Positions 10,380-23,530 of a stretch of 64,000 bases of DNA are shown here, in pieces (the stretch's first letter is position 1; every line of letters begins with the position of its first letter). A program made the position numbers and the translations under genes. The notes below the pieces were generated by a model, which was given only the letters and a program-made list of their open reading frames with translations, was not told the DNA's origin and searched no databases. The DNA is from Labia minor (Eukaryota > Arthropoda > Insecta > Dermaptera > Spongiphoridae), in contig OY720345.1 in NCBI GenBank assembly GCA_963082975.1, positions 25,738,611-25,802,610 of the forward strand, read 5' to 3'.

Positions 10380-13206
10380 TAATTTATTTATCAGCCCAAT
10401 GCGTCTTTAATTTACAATGATTCCTCAATTTGTTTGATTATTTAATTTTTTAATTGCTTTTCTTTTCTTCACCTACTAAGATGGGTTTTGAGATTTAATC
10501 AATAAAGATCATTAATAAAATTGTTTATCTTAACGATAAAAAAAAATATAAATAAAGGAAGAAAAAATCTTTAAATAAATTATTTTTTTCTAAAATATTT
10601 AATAAGTAAAATGTCGACCTGACTTTAAACAGGTTAAAGACTAGAACTTTAAACCCCTTCCCTCAATTAGTTATCATTGTAAAATTAAATAAAAAAATTC
10701 GTGAAACTTTAAAACGTAACACAAAACTAAATTCCCAGTATAATTACAATACTTTCGTTTACATATTGATGGACTGATTACAAAAATCCATCAAGGGAGA
10801 ATATTAATGTCCATTTTATTATATTTTTATATCAATGTCATAAACTTACTCTACATCTGTTATAAAAAGATTTTTATCCATAAAATTTCTACCGTACCAA
10901 AAGAAATTTCTTTAACTATTATGATAGTAATACATTAAGAAAATAGTAAAAAAGTCATCTGTACGCTTAGCGAAATTACTATCAATTAGATTAATATTTG
11001 TTTAATATATTTATATATATCCTACACCACCCATATAATATATTTGGGAAAAATAATATCAATTTTAATATCTTTAGAGAAGCATCTCATAAAAAATTTT
11101 AAACTCACAGATTAAGTTAATTTATTCTTCTATAATTGAGTAAGATTTTTTTATACATAAAAAGAGAAAACTATATAAGTATTTATATACTATATATATC
11201 TCTTAAAAATATAAAAGTAAGTTAATATTTAGTTCAATTATTTTTATCTTTTAACTATAATAAAAATTGAATTGAACATATAAAAAATTGACATAGGAAA
11301 AGAAAAGAAAAAATAAATAGTGAAAATAATTGATTTTATCTTTGTTTATTGGAATTATATAAAAAGAAAATATAACAGGAAACATCTGAATGTTTACAAA
11401 GCAAAATCTGATATGCTCCTTGAGGATAAAGGTGTCAAGTGAAATTGATTAAATATCATTTAAATTATTTTTTTCCTAAGCCTGAAATGAGGAGGTTGGT
11501 TTAATTCAGAGTTACAAATTAAATCTTTAAATTATATTTTTATACATATTTACAAGATCGATTTTATAGATCGAACATTCATTTTGAACAGATAACAAAA
11601 AAAAAATTATATTTTCAATTCTAATAAAGTTTTATTTTTATAAATAAAATTTTATCTAAAATTCATGAAATCAAAATGCCTTATGAACGCTTTAAATTTT
11701 AGCTTAACTATTGTATTTGATATCAGATTTCATGAAAAAAAAATACTTAATCTGATTATATTTTCATTAACAAATATTAAATCAATTTTATGAATTTTTT
11801 TGAAAAAAAAAAAAATATTAATTAAAATTTGGATACATGCCTTTAAAGACTTATTCAAGAACTATTCAAGAACCAAAGTTGTTCAGTAGTTATGGATATT
11901 GTAAGAAGAAAAAAGAAAATGAAAAATACTAAACGGTTTTCAAGAAAAAGTACCTAAAAATGACCATTCGTGAATTTAATCATACATCAAGTAAAAGTAA
12001 CATTTATTTTAGTACAGCCTTAGCAATCACAGGGTGGTTCCTCAAGTAAGTTATATCAATTAGAAGGAGACAATACTCAATTACAATTATATTCGATTAA
12101 AATAAATAGATCTAAAAAATCTACACAGGTCGTAGAAGATTAATATTAAATAATTATCGTTGGTTTGATTAGATCTCAAATATTAATATTATAAAAAATT
12201 AAATTATTTTTATTTAACATTTATTAAATATTAGAAAAAACACAGAGATTAGTCTATTCTCCATTCCCCTTAATGAAATAATTAAAATATTTTTTTAAGA
12301 ATAGTATACTAAAATTAATCAGATTTATTGTATAAAAGTGAAATCATTATTTTTCTAATTTAATTGAAAGATAATTTAATTTTTTTTATATCAATCTCTC
12401 AAATGACAAATTATATAATATGGTATATAATTTATTCATAATTTTGATTGAATTAAAATGTCATGTTTGAAATAAAAGAGTTAATTGATACATTTGTATA
12501 AATTACTTCGATTGATTAATGATTCATAACATATAATAAATTAATAAATTCATTAATTAAAATATTTCTGTAAATGTGAACATTTTAATTTATTTTCTAT
12601 CTCTTTCATAAATCGTGAATATTCTATAAACGAAAAATGTAGAAAATGAAATAATTTTTTTTTAGATAAGTTATTCCATTCCTGTGAGGGATAAAATAAA
12701 AAATTTGTAGAGAATATTAAACAGACAAAATAAAATTTATATAAAAATAAAAATAAAAAAAATTCCTTTTGGTTGTAATCATTTTATTGAGTCGATATTG
12801 TCACCCTCTTTAAATTTATATTCGTTATTTTACGTCGTTTTCCAAGGCACCCAAACGGGAATAATCATCAATAATAATTTTATCAATTTTTAAAAGGAAA
12901 ATCGATTTAGTATTAAAAATTTTCTAAGTATCATATGAAAAAATAATATTTGAATTATATTCTGATATATATGAACAACCTTTCAACTATAAACCGTATA
13001 AATATAATAAAAATAATAAAAATATATAATAATATAAAAAAGGTTTTATTTTTCAATTAATCTCAAAGGAAGGCATTTATCAAATTATGTAAATTAATTA
13101 GAGTTATTCATGGTCAACTATACCCACATGTTGCTTAACTGACTTATTGATTGTCTTCGTATACATACATGCAAAATTTATATTATGATTTTTTTTAAAT
13201 AAAATT
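10380..13206. other. AT-rich spacer
   Basis: About 2.8 kb of AT-rich DNA. No exon, RNA gene or transposon end recognised on either strand. Confidence 0.6.
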
Positions 13207-13275
13207 TAAATTAATAAATATTTTTTCTTAATTAAAACGTTAATTTTTCATATATTTATAATATATTTTTCTAAT
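13207..13275 (+). repeat. Direct repeat flanking CpG-rich island, left copy
   Basis: About 68 bp containing AAAACGTTAATTTTTCATAT, repeated with small indels at 14255-14323. The pair brackets the GC-rich block at 13.63-13.92 kb. Confidence 0.75.
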
Positions 13276-13629
13276 TAATATCAATTCTACTAAAATTCGT
13301 AAAAAAATTTTCAAATTTTTCTCATTAGTGAATTATTCAATTTCTTCTTTAATTTAAAAATTAAAAATTAAATAAATTAATCAGTATGTTTAAGGATTTA
13401 TATATATACATTTATAATTGTAATTAAATAATTTTTTTTTAAATATTTTAAATAAGTATATGAATATATTATAATGTTTATATATGATTACAATTTATTA
13501 AAACTATTTATTTAACTTTTAAATATAAATAAAATTTAGAATTTATAAAAAATTAAATGAATTATGATCAAATTTATTTATTTTTGTAATTTATAGATTT
13601 TTTTTAGAGAAAATTTTAAAAATATACTT

Positions 13630-13921
13630 GTGTCATATGATTGATGATGAGTGAATTGATGTGAGCATGTGCTGGAACTCACTTGGTGGATGTGGTGGTG
13701 GAGGTGGTTGTAGATAAGAGAGAGGGTTGTCAGAAAGCACCTGGATGAATAGCCGAATGGTTAGCGACTGGTGGCAGCTGCGACGATCCACTGAAACCAG
13801 GCATGCGCCTTGCACTTCGGCACCCCACTGCTCTGTTGATAGAACTGATGAATGAACCACAGTCACCACCAATACGAAGAAACCAACCCCTAAACATCTC
13901 CCCCCCCGACCTTCTCAGCAT
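13630..13921. other. Isolated GC-rich, CpG-bearing island; possible exon or promoter
   Basis: About 290 bp of markedly higher GC than its surroundings, with several CpGs (13755-13830). Two overlapping minus-strand frames are open (13730-13921 and 13633-13872), the second ending in a proline/histidine-rich stretch (QPPPPPHPP). On the minus strand a plausible acceptor (TCATCCAG, near 13740) and donor (CAA|GTGAGT, near 13680) would bound a small exon VLSDNPLSYLQPPPPPHPP. No protein family is recognised, and two open frames at once argue against firm coding. It may be a host exon, promoter or foreign insert. Confidence 0.35.
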
Positions 13922-14254
13922 CCATACGAATCACTTAAATAATTAATTCCATATTGGTCAGGTGAAATTAATAATAAATATTTTATCAAAAAATAAATTA
14001 TCTACGACTTCTTTAACCTCATCGACTTTGATAACTCTCATTACATAGATAAATTTAATTGGAGTCAAATCATTACATTTTTTCCAAGGAATAAATATAT
14101 ATATATATATATATATAATTATAGCTAATTATAATAATAATAATATGAAAATAAAAATTTGATAAGTTTCTTATACTGGTACCACGATAGTTAATGTAAA
14201 AATTGGTGTGTAATAACGGTTTGATTTAATACAGATAATTATTAAGATATTAAA

Positions 14255-14323
14255 CTTTAAATAAATAAATATTTTTTCTTTAAAACGTTAATTTTTCATA
14301 TATTTATAATATATTTTTCTAAT
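14255..14323 (+). repeat. Direct repeat flanking CpG-rich island, right copy
   Basis: Second copy of the repeat at 13207-13275; the two differ mainly by a short indel next to AAAACGTTAA. Confidence 0.75.
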
Positions 14324-16006
14324 GAAAGATAATTTGAAAGTCTTTAAGGGAATGATATTTTTTTTTAATATTTTAAAATTTAAATTAAAAACAACCATTA
14401 TTAATAAATATTTCATTTTATTACTGTCGTATAAATAATTTTAAAGGTTAAAAAACAAAATTAAATATTCATAAGAATGTCATGTCACGAATCAATATTT
14501 CAATTCATATATGGTCTATAGAAATTCAAATCAACAGAAAAATTAATTCAATAGAGTTCAGAAGTCTATTCTCCATTATTAAAGTTAAATGTTCGCCAAC
14601 TTTTTACAAGCAAAAGTAATATCCTCATATTTGTTTTAATTAATTAATTAAATTAATTAAATACACAATTTATATGGGATATTTTTTTAAGAAGTATATT
14701 ACTTTGAGATAATTGTAATTTTATGTTATTAGGAATCTATATAGAATGGAAGAAAAACTCAGCCATTAATTATATATATATATATATATTTCTTCTTTAT
14801 ATTAATTACACAAAAACAGATTAAATCTTGCATTCATCTATACGACTAATAGCCTATTATGAAAATTAATTTTTCCTAATTATTATATTTATTTTGAAAT
14901 TCCTGTTTAATTTGCAATCATATTTTGTTTGAAGTCATCTCTTATAAAATATGTTTATTAACAAACTTTGATCTTTGTTTCTAAAATAATTATAAATCTG
15001 TTGAGCTAAATTCAATTTAGAATGTCATTGAATAATGTGATTGAATTTGCATAGGTAATCAACTTTCAACTTTCTGAATCAACAATGTTTTTGTAAACAA
15101 TGAACTTCAGTTAAGCAAAAGTTTACAAAAATTTTGTAACATTATGTAGATAGTAAATTATTCTACATCAAGGCAGATGAAATTTGCAGTTGAACTTATG
15201 TGGAATAAATTATAATAGATGATAAAGTTTTAATTAATAAATTTTATCGATCGATTTTACTGTATATATTGATAGAATTTGTAAAGAATGTAAATAATTT
15301 TTGATGTCTTAAGAATATTATAAAAAAATATATGTGTGTTTTTTTAGGGTATATCATTCGGGAGCAAAAACAGAAAAAAGTTGTCATCATTTGAAAAAAT
15401 TAAATATACTAAATTAATAACAAATGGAATGGGTTAAGATTAATATTGACAGTTCTAAAATTATACGGCATATAAATGTGTAAATATTTATCTTCGAAAT
15501 TCAAAGTCGATTTCATCTTTTGGTTGACATGCACGTTTGATAATTTAACCGCAAAGTAATAATAATAGAATTATATTTGATTAACTTGATACTTTTTAGT
15601 ATTTAAATCATATTCAATTAGTGGCAAATAACAAATAGAATCTATATTTTTAGAACATTTCTTTATTTTCAATGATTGATGAAATAATCAAATATATTTT
15701 AATTTTTTTAAACCAAAAATTTATATTATATTTTGAGATGTGTTCATTTTAATAAAAAAATCATAAATACATAAATTATATGATAAAATGAATAAATAAT
15801 AGCATTTTTTTCATATATTAATAAATTAAATTATAATTCTATACAAGATCAGAGAAGTTTGTTGTTTTCTACTTTTTAGTCAGATAAAAAAAAACAAATT
15901 TTGAAACTTGAAATTTTCCCATAAAAATAACTGACTTTTGTACATCCTACGTAAGGACAACGCCTATCAAGTCTGTTACATTAATTAGGTGGCCTATGAT
16001 CAATAG
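14324..16006. other. AT-rich spacer
   Basis: No coding feature seen; short TA run at about 14770-14790. Confidence 0.6.
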
Positions 16007-16371
16007 AACGGGTCCTATCAACCTTTACCTTGATTTTCTTGATCGGAGGCGCTACTTTTTATCAAGTAACTTTTGATCCCGAAGGCTGGGTTGAATCCTT
16101 TCTATAGACCCCAACTAGAAAATCCCTTGCCATGCCCGGGACTGAAATTTTCTCATAATTAACATATTTAATAATACATTGATAAATTAAACGGGTCCTA
16201 TCAACCTTTACCTTGATTTTCTTGATCGGAGGCGCTACTTTTTATCAAGTAACTTTTGATCCCGAAGGCTGGGTTGAATCCTTTCTATAGACCCAACTAG
16301 AAAATCCCTTGCCACGCCCGGGACTGAAATTTTCTCATAATTAACATATTTAATAATACATTGATAAATTA
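16007..16371. repeat. Tandem duplication of a 182-183 bp unit
   Basis: The unit starting AACGGGTCCTATCAACC at 16007 is repeated at 16190. The copies differ by about one base and one single-base indel, so the duplication is recent. The unit is more GC-rich than its surroundings and includes GATCCCGAAGGCTGGG. No ORF or known element recognised; it could be part of an unclassified repeat. Confidence 0.9.
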
Positions 16372-18070
16372 ATGGGGATTTATTAGAAGTGATTGACAAT
16401 TGGATCTCATTTTCTTCGTTATTTCATTAGGTATTTTTTTTACAATTAAATAAATCCTATTTTCAAATTATTTTAATTAATTTTGAACTGATAATCATAA
16501 AATCAATAATTCCTAATTTTATTCTTGGAACCACTGGAATCAATATCGAATTAATAATGATTTGGAAAATTATTTGGCAAATGAACTCGATATTTAAAAA
16601 TAAAATTTGAAAATAATAAATTATTATAAAAATTGAATTTCTTATAAGTATTTATTTTGTATCTAATCGATAAATTACAAAAATACAAAATGATATTCAA
16701 AACATAATCACATTCTTTTATTTTTTTTTATTTATATATTTATTATTATTATTATTATTATTATTAGTGGTAAAGTGAACATTCTTTTATCGTTAAAATC
16801 AAAAATAATAATGATTTTTACTACTTTTGACATGTATTTGATGTGGTTGTCAGTTGAAGATTGATGAATTTCATTAAATCTCTCATTCTATTTCTTCCCC
16901 TTCCTTTCTCTTTTATTCTTTTGCCCTCAGCTTCCTTTATAAATATATCAATATTAATACTAAATGCCATCTCATATTTTTTATTTTAATCAATATTTAT
17001 TCTATAAGTTTCTTACTAATTAAAGCTCAATATTATCTCATCAATTTAGTAGACATTTTTTCACATTATTTACATAAAAAAAGAAAATTTCTAAAATTAT
17101 TTGACCATTAAGAGCAATGTAATTTTACATTGATTAATTTAATAAATATAAAAGTGAGCATGTTTCAAGCAGCGACATTTAAATAGTATGCCTGTTATCT
17201 ATGCAACCATCTTTACTGACATACCTATTATTTATGCTATTAACCATACTCTCTTTTTAAGGAAGATAAGTTTTAGGTAATATAATTATCAAGAGTAAAT
17301 TAAACGTCGATTTACATATATTATACTCGAATAAGGAGGTATATTATGTATTTAACCAGAAGAACGATCAATGCTTATCAACATGCAGCTTTAAAGTATT
17401 TTAAAGCAAACTTCTCTAACTTGTAATTGGCATCCCCATGGAGATCCTCTTATCGTTTTCATTATTATCAAAACCATCTCATAGTTCTTTAATTTTTTCT
17501 CTTATTTTACTTATTCTGTTGATTAAGATAATTGTTTCAATTTTCTTTTATAATTAAAAGAATTAGGTAATAATTTAATAAAAAATTTTAATTTCAATAT
17601 GAATTAATGAATTTTTTTATTTAAGTAATTATTAAAATAATTGAAATTAAAGAATTCATTTATACTTACCAGCATCTATTCAAAATTTTTTCATATAAAT
17701 TTTTCTTGATTTGTGAAATTATTAAGGACATTTTAATTTTTTTATATGTAGAGAAATGTTTATCAATTTTTGTTATATATCTTTAAAGATATCTTTACTT
17801 TCTTTTAGAAATGTTGTTCTTTTAATATTATTTTCTCCAATGATAATATAGAAATGCAAAGAGATGAGGATTTTAAATAAAAAATTCTTTCTTAAGAAAA
17901 AAACAAAAAAAGAAGTGAAAAATAAAATATTCTTTAAGGAATAAACAAAAATGATATTGAACAACGGTATATATATATTTTGTTTAGTTTTTTGTAAAAA
18001 TTAATATTTTGTATAATAATTAAAAACACATTTATATCATGTTTTTTTAATTTTATTATAAAAATACATA
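16372..18070. other. AT-rich spacer with TTA microsatellite
   Basis: A (TTA)n tract lies at about 16741-16765. Nothing coding is recognised. Confidence 0.6.
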
Positions 18071-18072
18071 TA

Positions 18073-18931
18073 CGAGATACGTTGAAAAGAAAAGCTGAAT
18101 TTTGAATTTTCTCGGGCTGTGTACTTTCGATTATTGAAATTTTTTTGTTGTGCTGGTACATATATGTTTCTCATATGTTGACATTATCAGCCATTTTGGA
18201 TTAGTAGTTTGTCTATGACAACTGAATAAGTTAGTCACGTTTTTGTGTGTTCTTCAATTTTTTACATAAAAAATTGGATCAAAGAATCTGTATTAAATTT
18301 TGCTTTAAAAATGGAATAAAGTGCACCAAAGCATTTAAAATGTTGATTGTGGCATTCGGCGAGTTTACTTTGTCTCAACAAAATGTTTATAAGTGGTCAA
18401 AATCCGATCAAATGTGAAGATTTTGCTCACTGTTTTCTTCGATTACAATGGCGTGGTGCATCATGAATTCTTACCAACAGGTCGTAGTGTTAATAAGGAA
18501 TAATACAAGAAAGTTATGCAACTTTCGCGAAAAGCAATAAGGAAAAGCAATAATGGATTCTGCATCACGACAATGCACCAGCTCACACATTATTGCTTGT
18601 TCGTGATTTTTTGGGCAAAAACAACACCCTAATCATGCCTCAATTACCGTATTCACCAGATTTGGCTCCCTGCGAACTTTTCCTATTCCGAAAACTGAAG
18701 AAACCAATGAAAGGAAAGCGTTTTGCCACAACTGATGAGATAAAGTTTGAATCGAAGAATGGTCATACGGAAAAGCGTATTTCAGAAGTGCTTCGACGCT
18801 TGGAAGAAGCGCTGGCATAAGTGCATTATTCTGAGGGTAATTACTTTGATGGGGACAAAATGGATATTTATGAATAAATAAATACTTCTCGAAATAATTC
18901 AAAATTCGCCTTTTCTTTTGAACAAACCTCG
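18073..18931 (+). mobile_element. Mariner element, degraded (family M)
   Basis: An 859-bp element flanked by TA, with ends CGAGATACGTTGAAAAG and CGAGGTTTGTTCAAAAG. The best-preserved portion (18565-18820) encodes HDNAPAHTLLLVRDFLGKNN and PYSPDLAPCELFLFRKLKK, the second and third catalytic motifs of a mariner transposase. The spacing from the D of HDN to the acidic residue after APC is 34 residues, but that residue is E. The N-terminal half is heavily deleted. Related to the copies at 6.7 and 22.1 kb. Confidence 0.88.
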
Positions 18932-19074
18932 TATATTTTTAATTAAAAATTTCAAATAAAAAAAAAAAATAATAAATTAAAAATAAAATAAAAAACAACA
19001 TTGAAAAGTGAAAAGTTATTTTTTTTTTTTTGATATGATATTAGCTGACATGAATATGTCTTGAATTTTGGATA

Positions 19075-19215
19075 AGCGTGTAGGTGATTCTCTTTCTCTC
19101 TCTCTTTCGGGGGTGGCACTCGTCAGGGGAGGAGGTCCGTAGCAACGCAGCGATCGATCCTAGCGCCGCCTGGACGCCCACGCAAAGAAACAAGTCCATT
19201 GTCCATCCACCCCAG
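19075..19215. other. CpG-rich island with short ORF; possible promoter or exon
   Basis: About ten CpGs in roughly 110 bp, an abrupt contrast with the AT-rich surroundings, preceded on the + strand by a CT-rich tract (19088-19108). Two + frames are open across the block. On the minus strand a 52-codon ORF (19041-19199) begins MDLFLCVGVQAALG, has a hydrophobic first 20 residues and a basic RKRERKR motif. No family is recognised. It may be the CpG promoter or 5' exon of a host gene, for example one continuing into the exon at 23239, but no clear donor site is seen. Confidence 0.35.
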
Positions 19216-22094
19216 GATATTATTCACTATTTTTTTTCAAAATAAAAACAACAACAAATCTTCTTAAAAACATAAATATCCGTTACACGATCTTAGTTTG
19301 TATTATTAAAAATATATTTTTTTTACAAAATTATTAATTTTATAATTTATTGTTAAGATCAAACTACCTATATGATGATGATTCATAATCATGAAAGTAG
19401 TTCAAATTAACTTCTACCATTAAACACTATTAAATTAGAATGTTATTAGAAGTTAACGTGACTTGTTAATTAACGACCTTTAGAGACAAATGCGAAATGA
19501 CTTGAAAAATATAGCTCTTTATTTGTTATTAAAAATTTAATTGTAAACATTAATTAGAAATTCAAATTAAATTTCTTAGAATTATTATATAGATTGTCTT
19601 TTAACATTTATAAAAATTCATAGCACTAACACAAATTAAGACATTTTCCAACTCAACAATTTAATTATATCTTAAATCAAATACTTTTTTGGAAGACAAA
19701 CACCTCCTGAACAACAGTACAAGGAAAATACCACGATTTAATTCATGTCCTTTTTCATGAGGTTTTTTCATTTTCACATTTCTTTTAAAAATAATTTTGT
19801 GAGCCTCATTTTTTATTTAATATCTTTTTGAAGTAAAAGTTTTTTTTTATTTTGTTTTTAATTAAAAAGCTTTTCACCTCCTACGCTTTAAAGCAATTTA
19901 TTATTCAGGGATCGATGTTTTAATACTGATTTTTCCTACCCAGAACAATAAATCATTTTTTTTTTATCTTGTTCTGAATACTTCCATTTTCTCAGATTAT
20001 ATCTATACGTTATTTCCTGATCGAATTGTTCAATTCAAATCCACTGAGACATTTGTATAAACTATATCTTATTTTTAACGAGTTTTCTTGTTTCTTCATC
20101 CATTTCGACATTAATTTAGCTATTTGACTGTTCTTTGATAAAAAAAAAGTCCAATTTTTCTTCATTCTTCCAAAATATAATAAATATTTCCATTGAGTGT
20201 CTAACATGATTGTGCCATTTTTCTTGTTTTACTATCATTTTTTTTCTTATTTTTTTAAAAAAAATTTCACTAGATTATCATCATTCTTCAATTTTCATTT
20301 TTATAAAATGTTAGTCAAATATTGTCAAAGCTTATCGGACTTGGACCAAAAGAAAAATTCTATCAAAATGAAATTTAAAACTTTTTGTTGCTTCTAAGAA
20401 GATTAAAAAAAAAATCAGCAAAGCCAAATATAACTTTACTAAGTATTTATAAAGTATCTTTCATGAGTTTTTTTTTCATAAATTAAATATTTATTTATTA
20501 AATAAAAAATAATTTCTATAAAAATATAAAAAAATTTAAAAGATAGATTGAATATATTTTAATTAATTATCATAATTATACTATACAATTTAATATTGAA
20601 GTACAATAAATATTAATTTGGTGTTAAAAAAGAAAAGAATTATTTATTTACATATTTAATCAATCATACATTTGTTTAATTAATTTTTTTTTTATAATTA
20701 ATTGGTTGAATTCATTTTTGAAAATTAAACATGAATTAATTTTATTCTTTCTTTTCATACTATTTTTTACAATTTATTTATGAAAAAGACTAATAAATTG
20801 GTTCGTTTAGAGTTACTTTACTATTTTAATATGTATTATTTGAATGTAAATTTCTCTCAAACGTTAAGCTTATTATAAAAAAAAAAAATTATATTCCAAA
20901 AATTAATAAAGCGAAAAATTGAAAGGGATCTTTTTACTAATTTTTTTTTTAACTTTAATAAAAAACAAAACAAAAAATAGCTATTTGAATAATTCTTTTT
21001 TTAATCACATTACAAATAAGTATACTATTTTAAAAAATATTTAACATTTATACTACAAACATCATTTTTTTTTAGATTAATTAAGTTATGAGCACCTTTC
21101 AAGAAGTGATTGATTTACTACGTTCCTCATTCTCATCCCATTCCAATATCACTTAGGATCTAATTGACTTGGGTTGATGGACTTCAATAGATTTGTCAAT
21201 TAAGGGTTAAAGATACAAATTACATTAAATAAATTGAATTATTTTGAAACCTTATGAAATTCACCATTATTTTGAGAACACAGAAATTCACAATTCTTAT
21301 AGTAGTACGTCCTACACTCATTGGTAATATATAAGTATATACTATACTTAAATACCGGCGGGCTGATAAATAAAGGCAGAAAAATGAACTATTTATAAAA
21401 ATTTATTTACATATTTAATTTAGGAAAGATAAGATAAACTACTCTACTCTCCATTGAGTACTATAGCCAAAACTAATATCAACATATGTTTACATTTATA
21501 TATATATATCTTATATATAATATATATATAGAGAGAGAGAGAGAGTTTAGAATGCCAATGAAATCAACTTTAATAATCTGAAATAAACAACAAAATTTTT
21601 TGTCCGAAATGAACGTTGACCTCTGGGATATTGATAATATGCTCTCCCATCTTTCAACTCGCAGTTCTTGTTCGTTTCCCGGTTGTGATATTTAATCAAA
21701 AATCAATTAGACTATTTGCTCTTCTTGATTATAGATAATAAAAAATGATCTAAATGATAATGTTTATATATAACCAACTAGTGATATTTTTTCACGTACT
21801 TTTTATTAAAATACATAAAATGGTTCTTGTGTATTAATTCTAGCCTATACGATGAATTGGATTTTGGAGTTTATTCAGGAAAATAAATATTTGGTAAGAA
21901 TTCATAAATTTATATATATAGTATATTATAGAATATATTATCAAATAGTTAAAAGTTTCTACCATTTATATCCTTTGCAATTTAAAAAATATGGTTAATA
22001 TTTAAATATTTGATGTGCCCATACCAACGTTTGATAAATAAATATTATTAATAAAATATTTATTTTAAACAATAGATATATTTCTCTTATAATA
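19216..22094. other. AT-rich spacer
   Basis: Nothing coding is recognised. Contains a TA/GA microsatellite at about 21503-21546. Confidence 0.6.
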
Positions 22095-22096
22095 TA

Positions 22097-22724
22097 CTAG
22101 GTTTGTTCAAAAGAAAAGGTGAATTTTGAATTATTTCGAAAAGTATTTATTTATTCATCAATATCTATTTTGTCGCCTTCAAAGTAATTCTCCTGAGATA
22201 TAATGCGCTTATGTCAACGTCCAATCGTCGAAGCTCGTCTGAAATGCGCTTTTCGATGGCCATCAGCTCGTTCTTTGGTTCCGACTTTATCTCATCAATT
22301 GTGGAAAACGCTTTCCTTTCAATGGTCTCTTCAGTTGTGGGTATAGGAAAAAGTCACAGGGAACCAAATCTGGTGAATACGGAGGGTGAAGCATGATTAC
22401 GGTGTTGTTGTTTTTGGCCAAAAAATCACGAACAAGCAATTATGTGTCAGCTGGTGCAGAATCCATGAATTGTTTTACCATAATTCCGATCGTTTGTACT
22501 GTGCTTCACGAAAACGTTGCATAACTTCCTTGTAGTAAGCCCGATTTTTTTTAAGTAAAAAAATTGAAGAACAGACAAAACATGACTAACTTTTTCAGTT
22601 GTCGTAAACAAACTACTAATCCAAAATGGCTGATAATGTCAATATAGGAGAAACATATGTGTACCAACATAAAAAAATTTCGATAATCGAATGTACACAG
22701 CCCGAGAAAATTGAACAGACCTCG
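22097..22724 (-). mobile_element. Mariner element, internally deleted (family M)
   Basis: A 628-bp minus-strand copy with TA on both sides and ends CTAGGTTTGTTC and, reversed, CGAGGTCTGTTCAA. The minus strand keeps transposase C-terminal motifs, including PPYSPDL and PCDFFL around 22340-22385, here with D at the third catalytic position, and a GKR-FATIDEIK-like stretch near 22290. About one third of a full element is missing. Confidence 0.85.
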
Positions 22725-22726
22725 TA

Positions 22727-23238
22727 TAATAATAATAGATAATAATAGATTCAACGATAATGTTTATATAATAGTGGGAATAACTATTCATAACTTATCT
22801 AATGTCATTTAAGTATTTATTCATAAAAAATATTAACCTTATATTATTATATTTATTTTAAATTTTATCTAAAAAGAAAAATATTAAAAATTTATTAATA
22901 AATTCTTTAATTTTTTTAATTAGATAAATATATAATTTTAATTATCGGGTTATTAAAAACACAAACTCATTTTGACGTATTTTGACAATATTGATATTAT
23001 CGCGTTTCTTTATGTTATTGGTATATATAATAGTTTATAGACAGACATTATTAGAAAATATTATATTGAATGAATAAATTTAATTTTATTAGTTAAACAA
23101 TATCAGACCATTTAATAATAATTAATGTTAAACAAAATTTAAAAATAATCTGAAATAAAAAATAAAAAATATTATTTTAAAAATTATAATATATATATTT
23201 TTTAAATTGTTTATAATTATATTTGATTTGTTTCATAG
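22727..23238. other. AT-rich spacer
   Basis: No feature recognised; the last bases (TTTGATTTGTTTCATAG) form the acceptor of the exon at 23239. Confidence 0.55.
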
Positions 23239-23373
23239 TTGGAGTGAAGGATGAATCCATACCGACGTCGAGCATCGAATTCTCAACCTCTTTGGCCTGT
23301 TCAGGGGCTAATCACTGTAACAACCGGTAATGGAGTACATTTTGATAAATACGGCAGTATTCAAATGGAACCG
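23239..23373 (+). CDS. Putative host exon with start codon, product unknown
   Basis: An internal-type exon: a good acceptor (TTTCATAG) precedes 23239, a short leader leads to ATG at 23251, 41 codons follow, and a strong donor (CCG|GTATGT) follows 23373. The peptide begins MNPYRRRASNSQPLWPVQGL and ends YGSIQMEP. The codons are far less AT-rich than flanking DNA, which supports coding use. I do not recognise the family. The exon ends in phase 0, as does the first exon of the SPCA gene at 47146, so one possibility is an alternative N-terminal exon of that gene across a 31-kb intron; equally it may start another + strand gene whose other exons I could not find. The acceptor implies an upstream non-coding exon. 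Confidence 0.5.
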
Positions 23374-23530
23374 GTATGTAAAATAATAAAAGTTTGTTTA
23401 TTTTTAATTTATTTTTAAAATTTTTCACAAGTTATTTGAATACATTATTTTCAAATTTATTGGAATTTAATTGAATATTATTTTTTATAATATAATTTTC
23501 AAATCTTTAATGTTAACGGATGAGTTAGAT

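Noticed and set aside
13750-13770. A-box-like TAGCCGAATGGTTAGC suggesting a tRNA or SINE
   Set aside because: No B-box with proper spacing and no cloverleaf; no second copy seen in the window.
17773-18161. Phenylalanine/isoleucine/lysine-rich open frames
   Set aside because: Typical chance frames in very AT-rich DNA; the right one overlaps a mariner end.
19125-19150. RFX X-box-like GTCCGTAGCAAC
   Set aside because: Only one half-site (AGCAAC) is good; too weak to call.
22551-22754. 67-codon minus-strand frame
   Set aside because: Lies over the 5' untranslated end of a decayed mariner and its flank.
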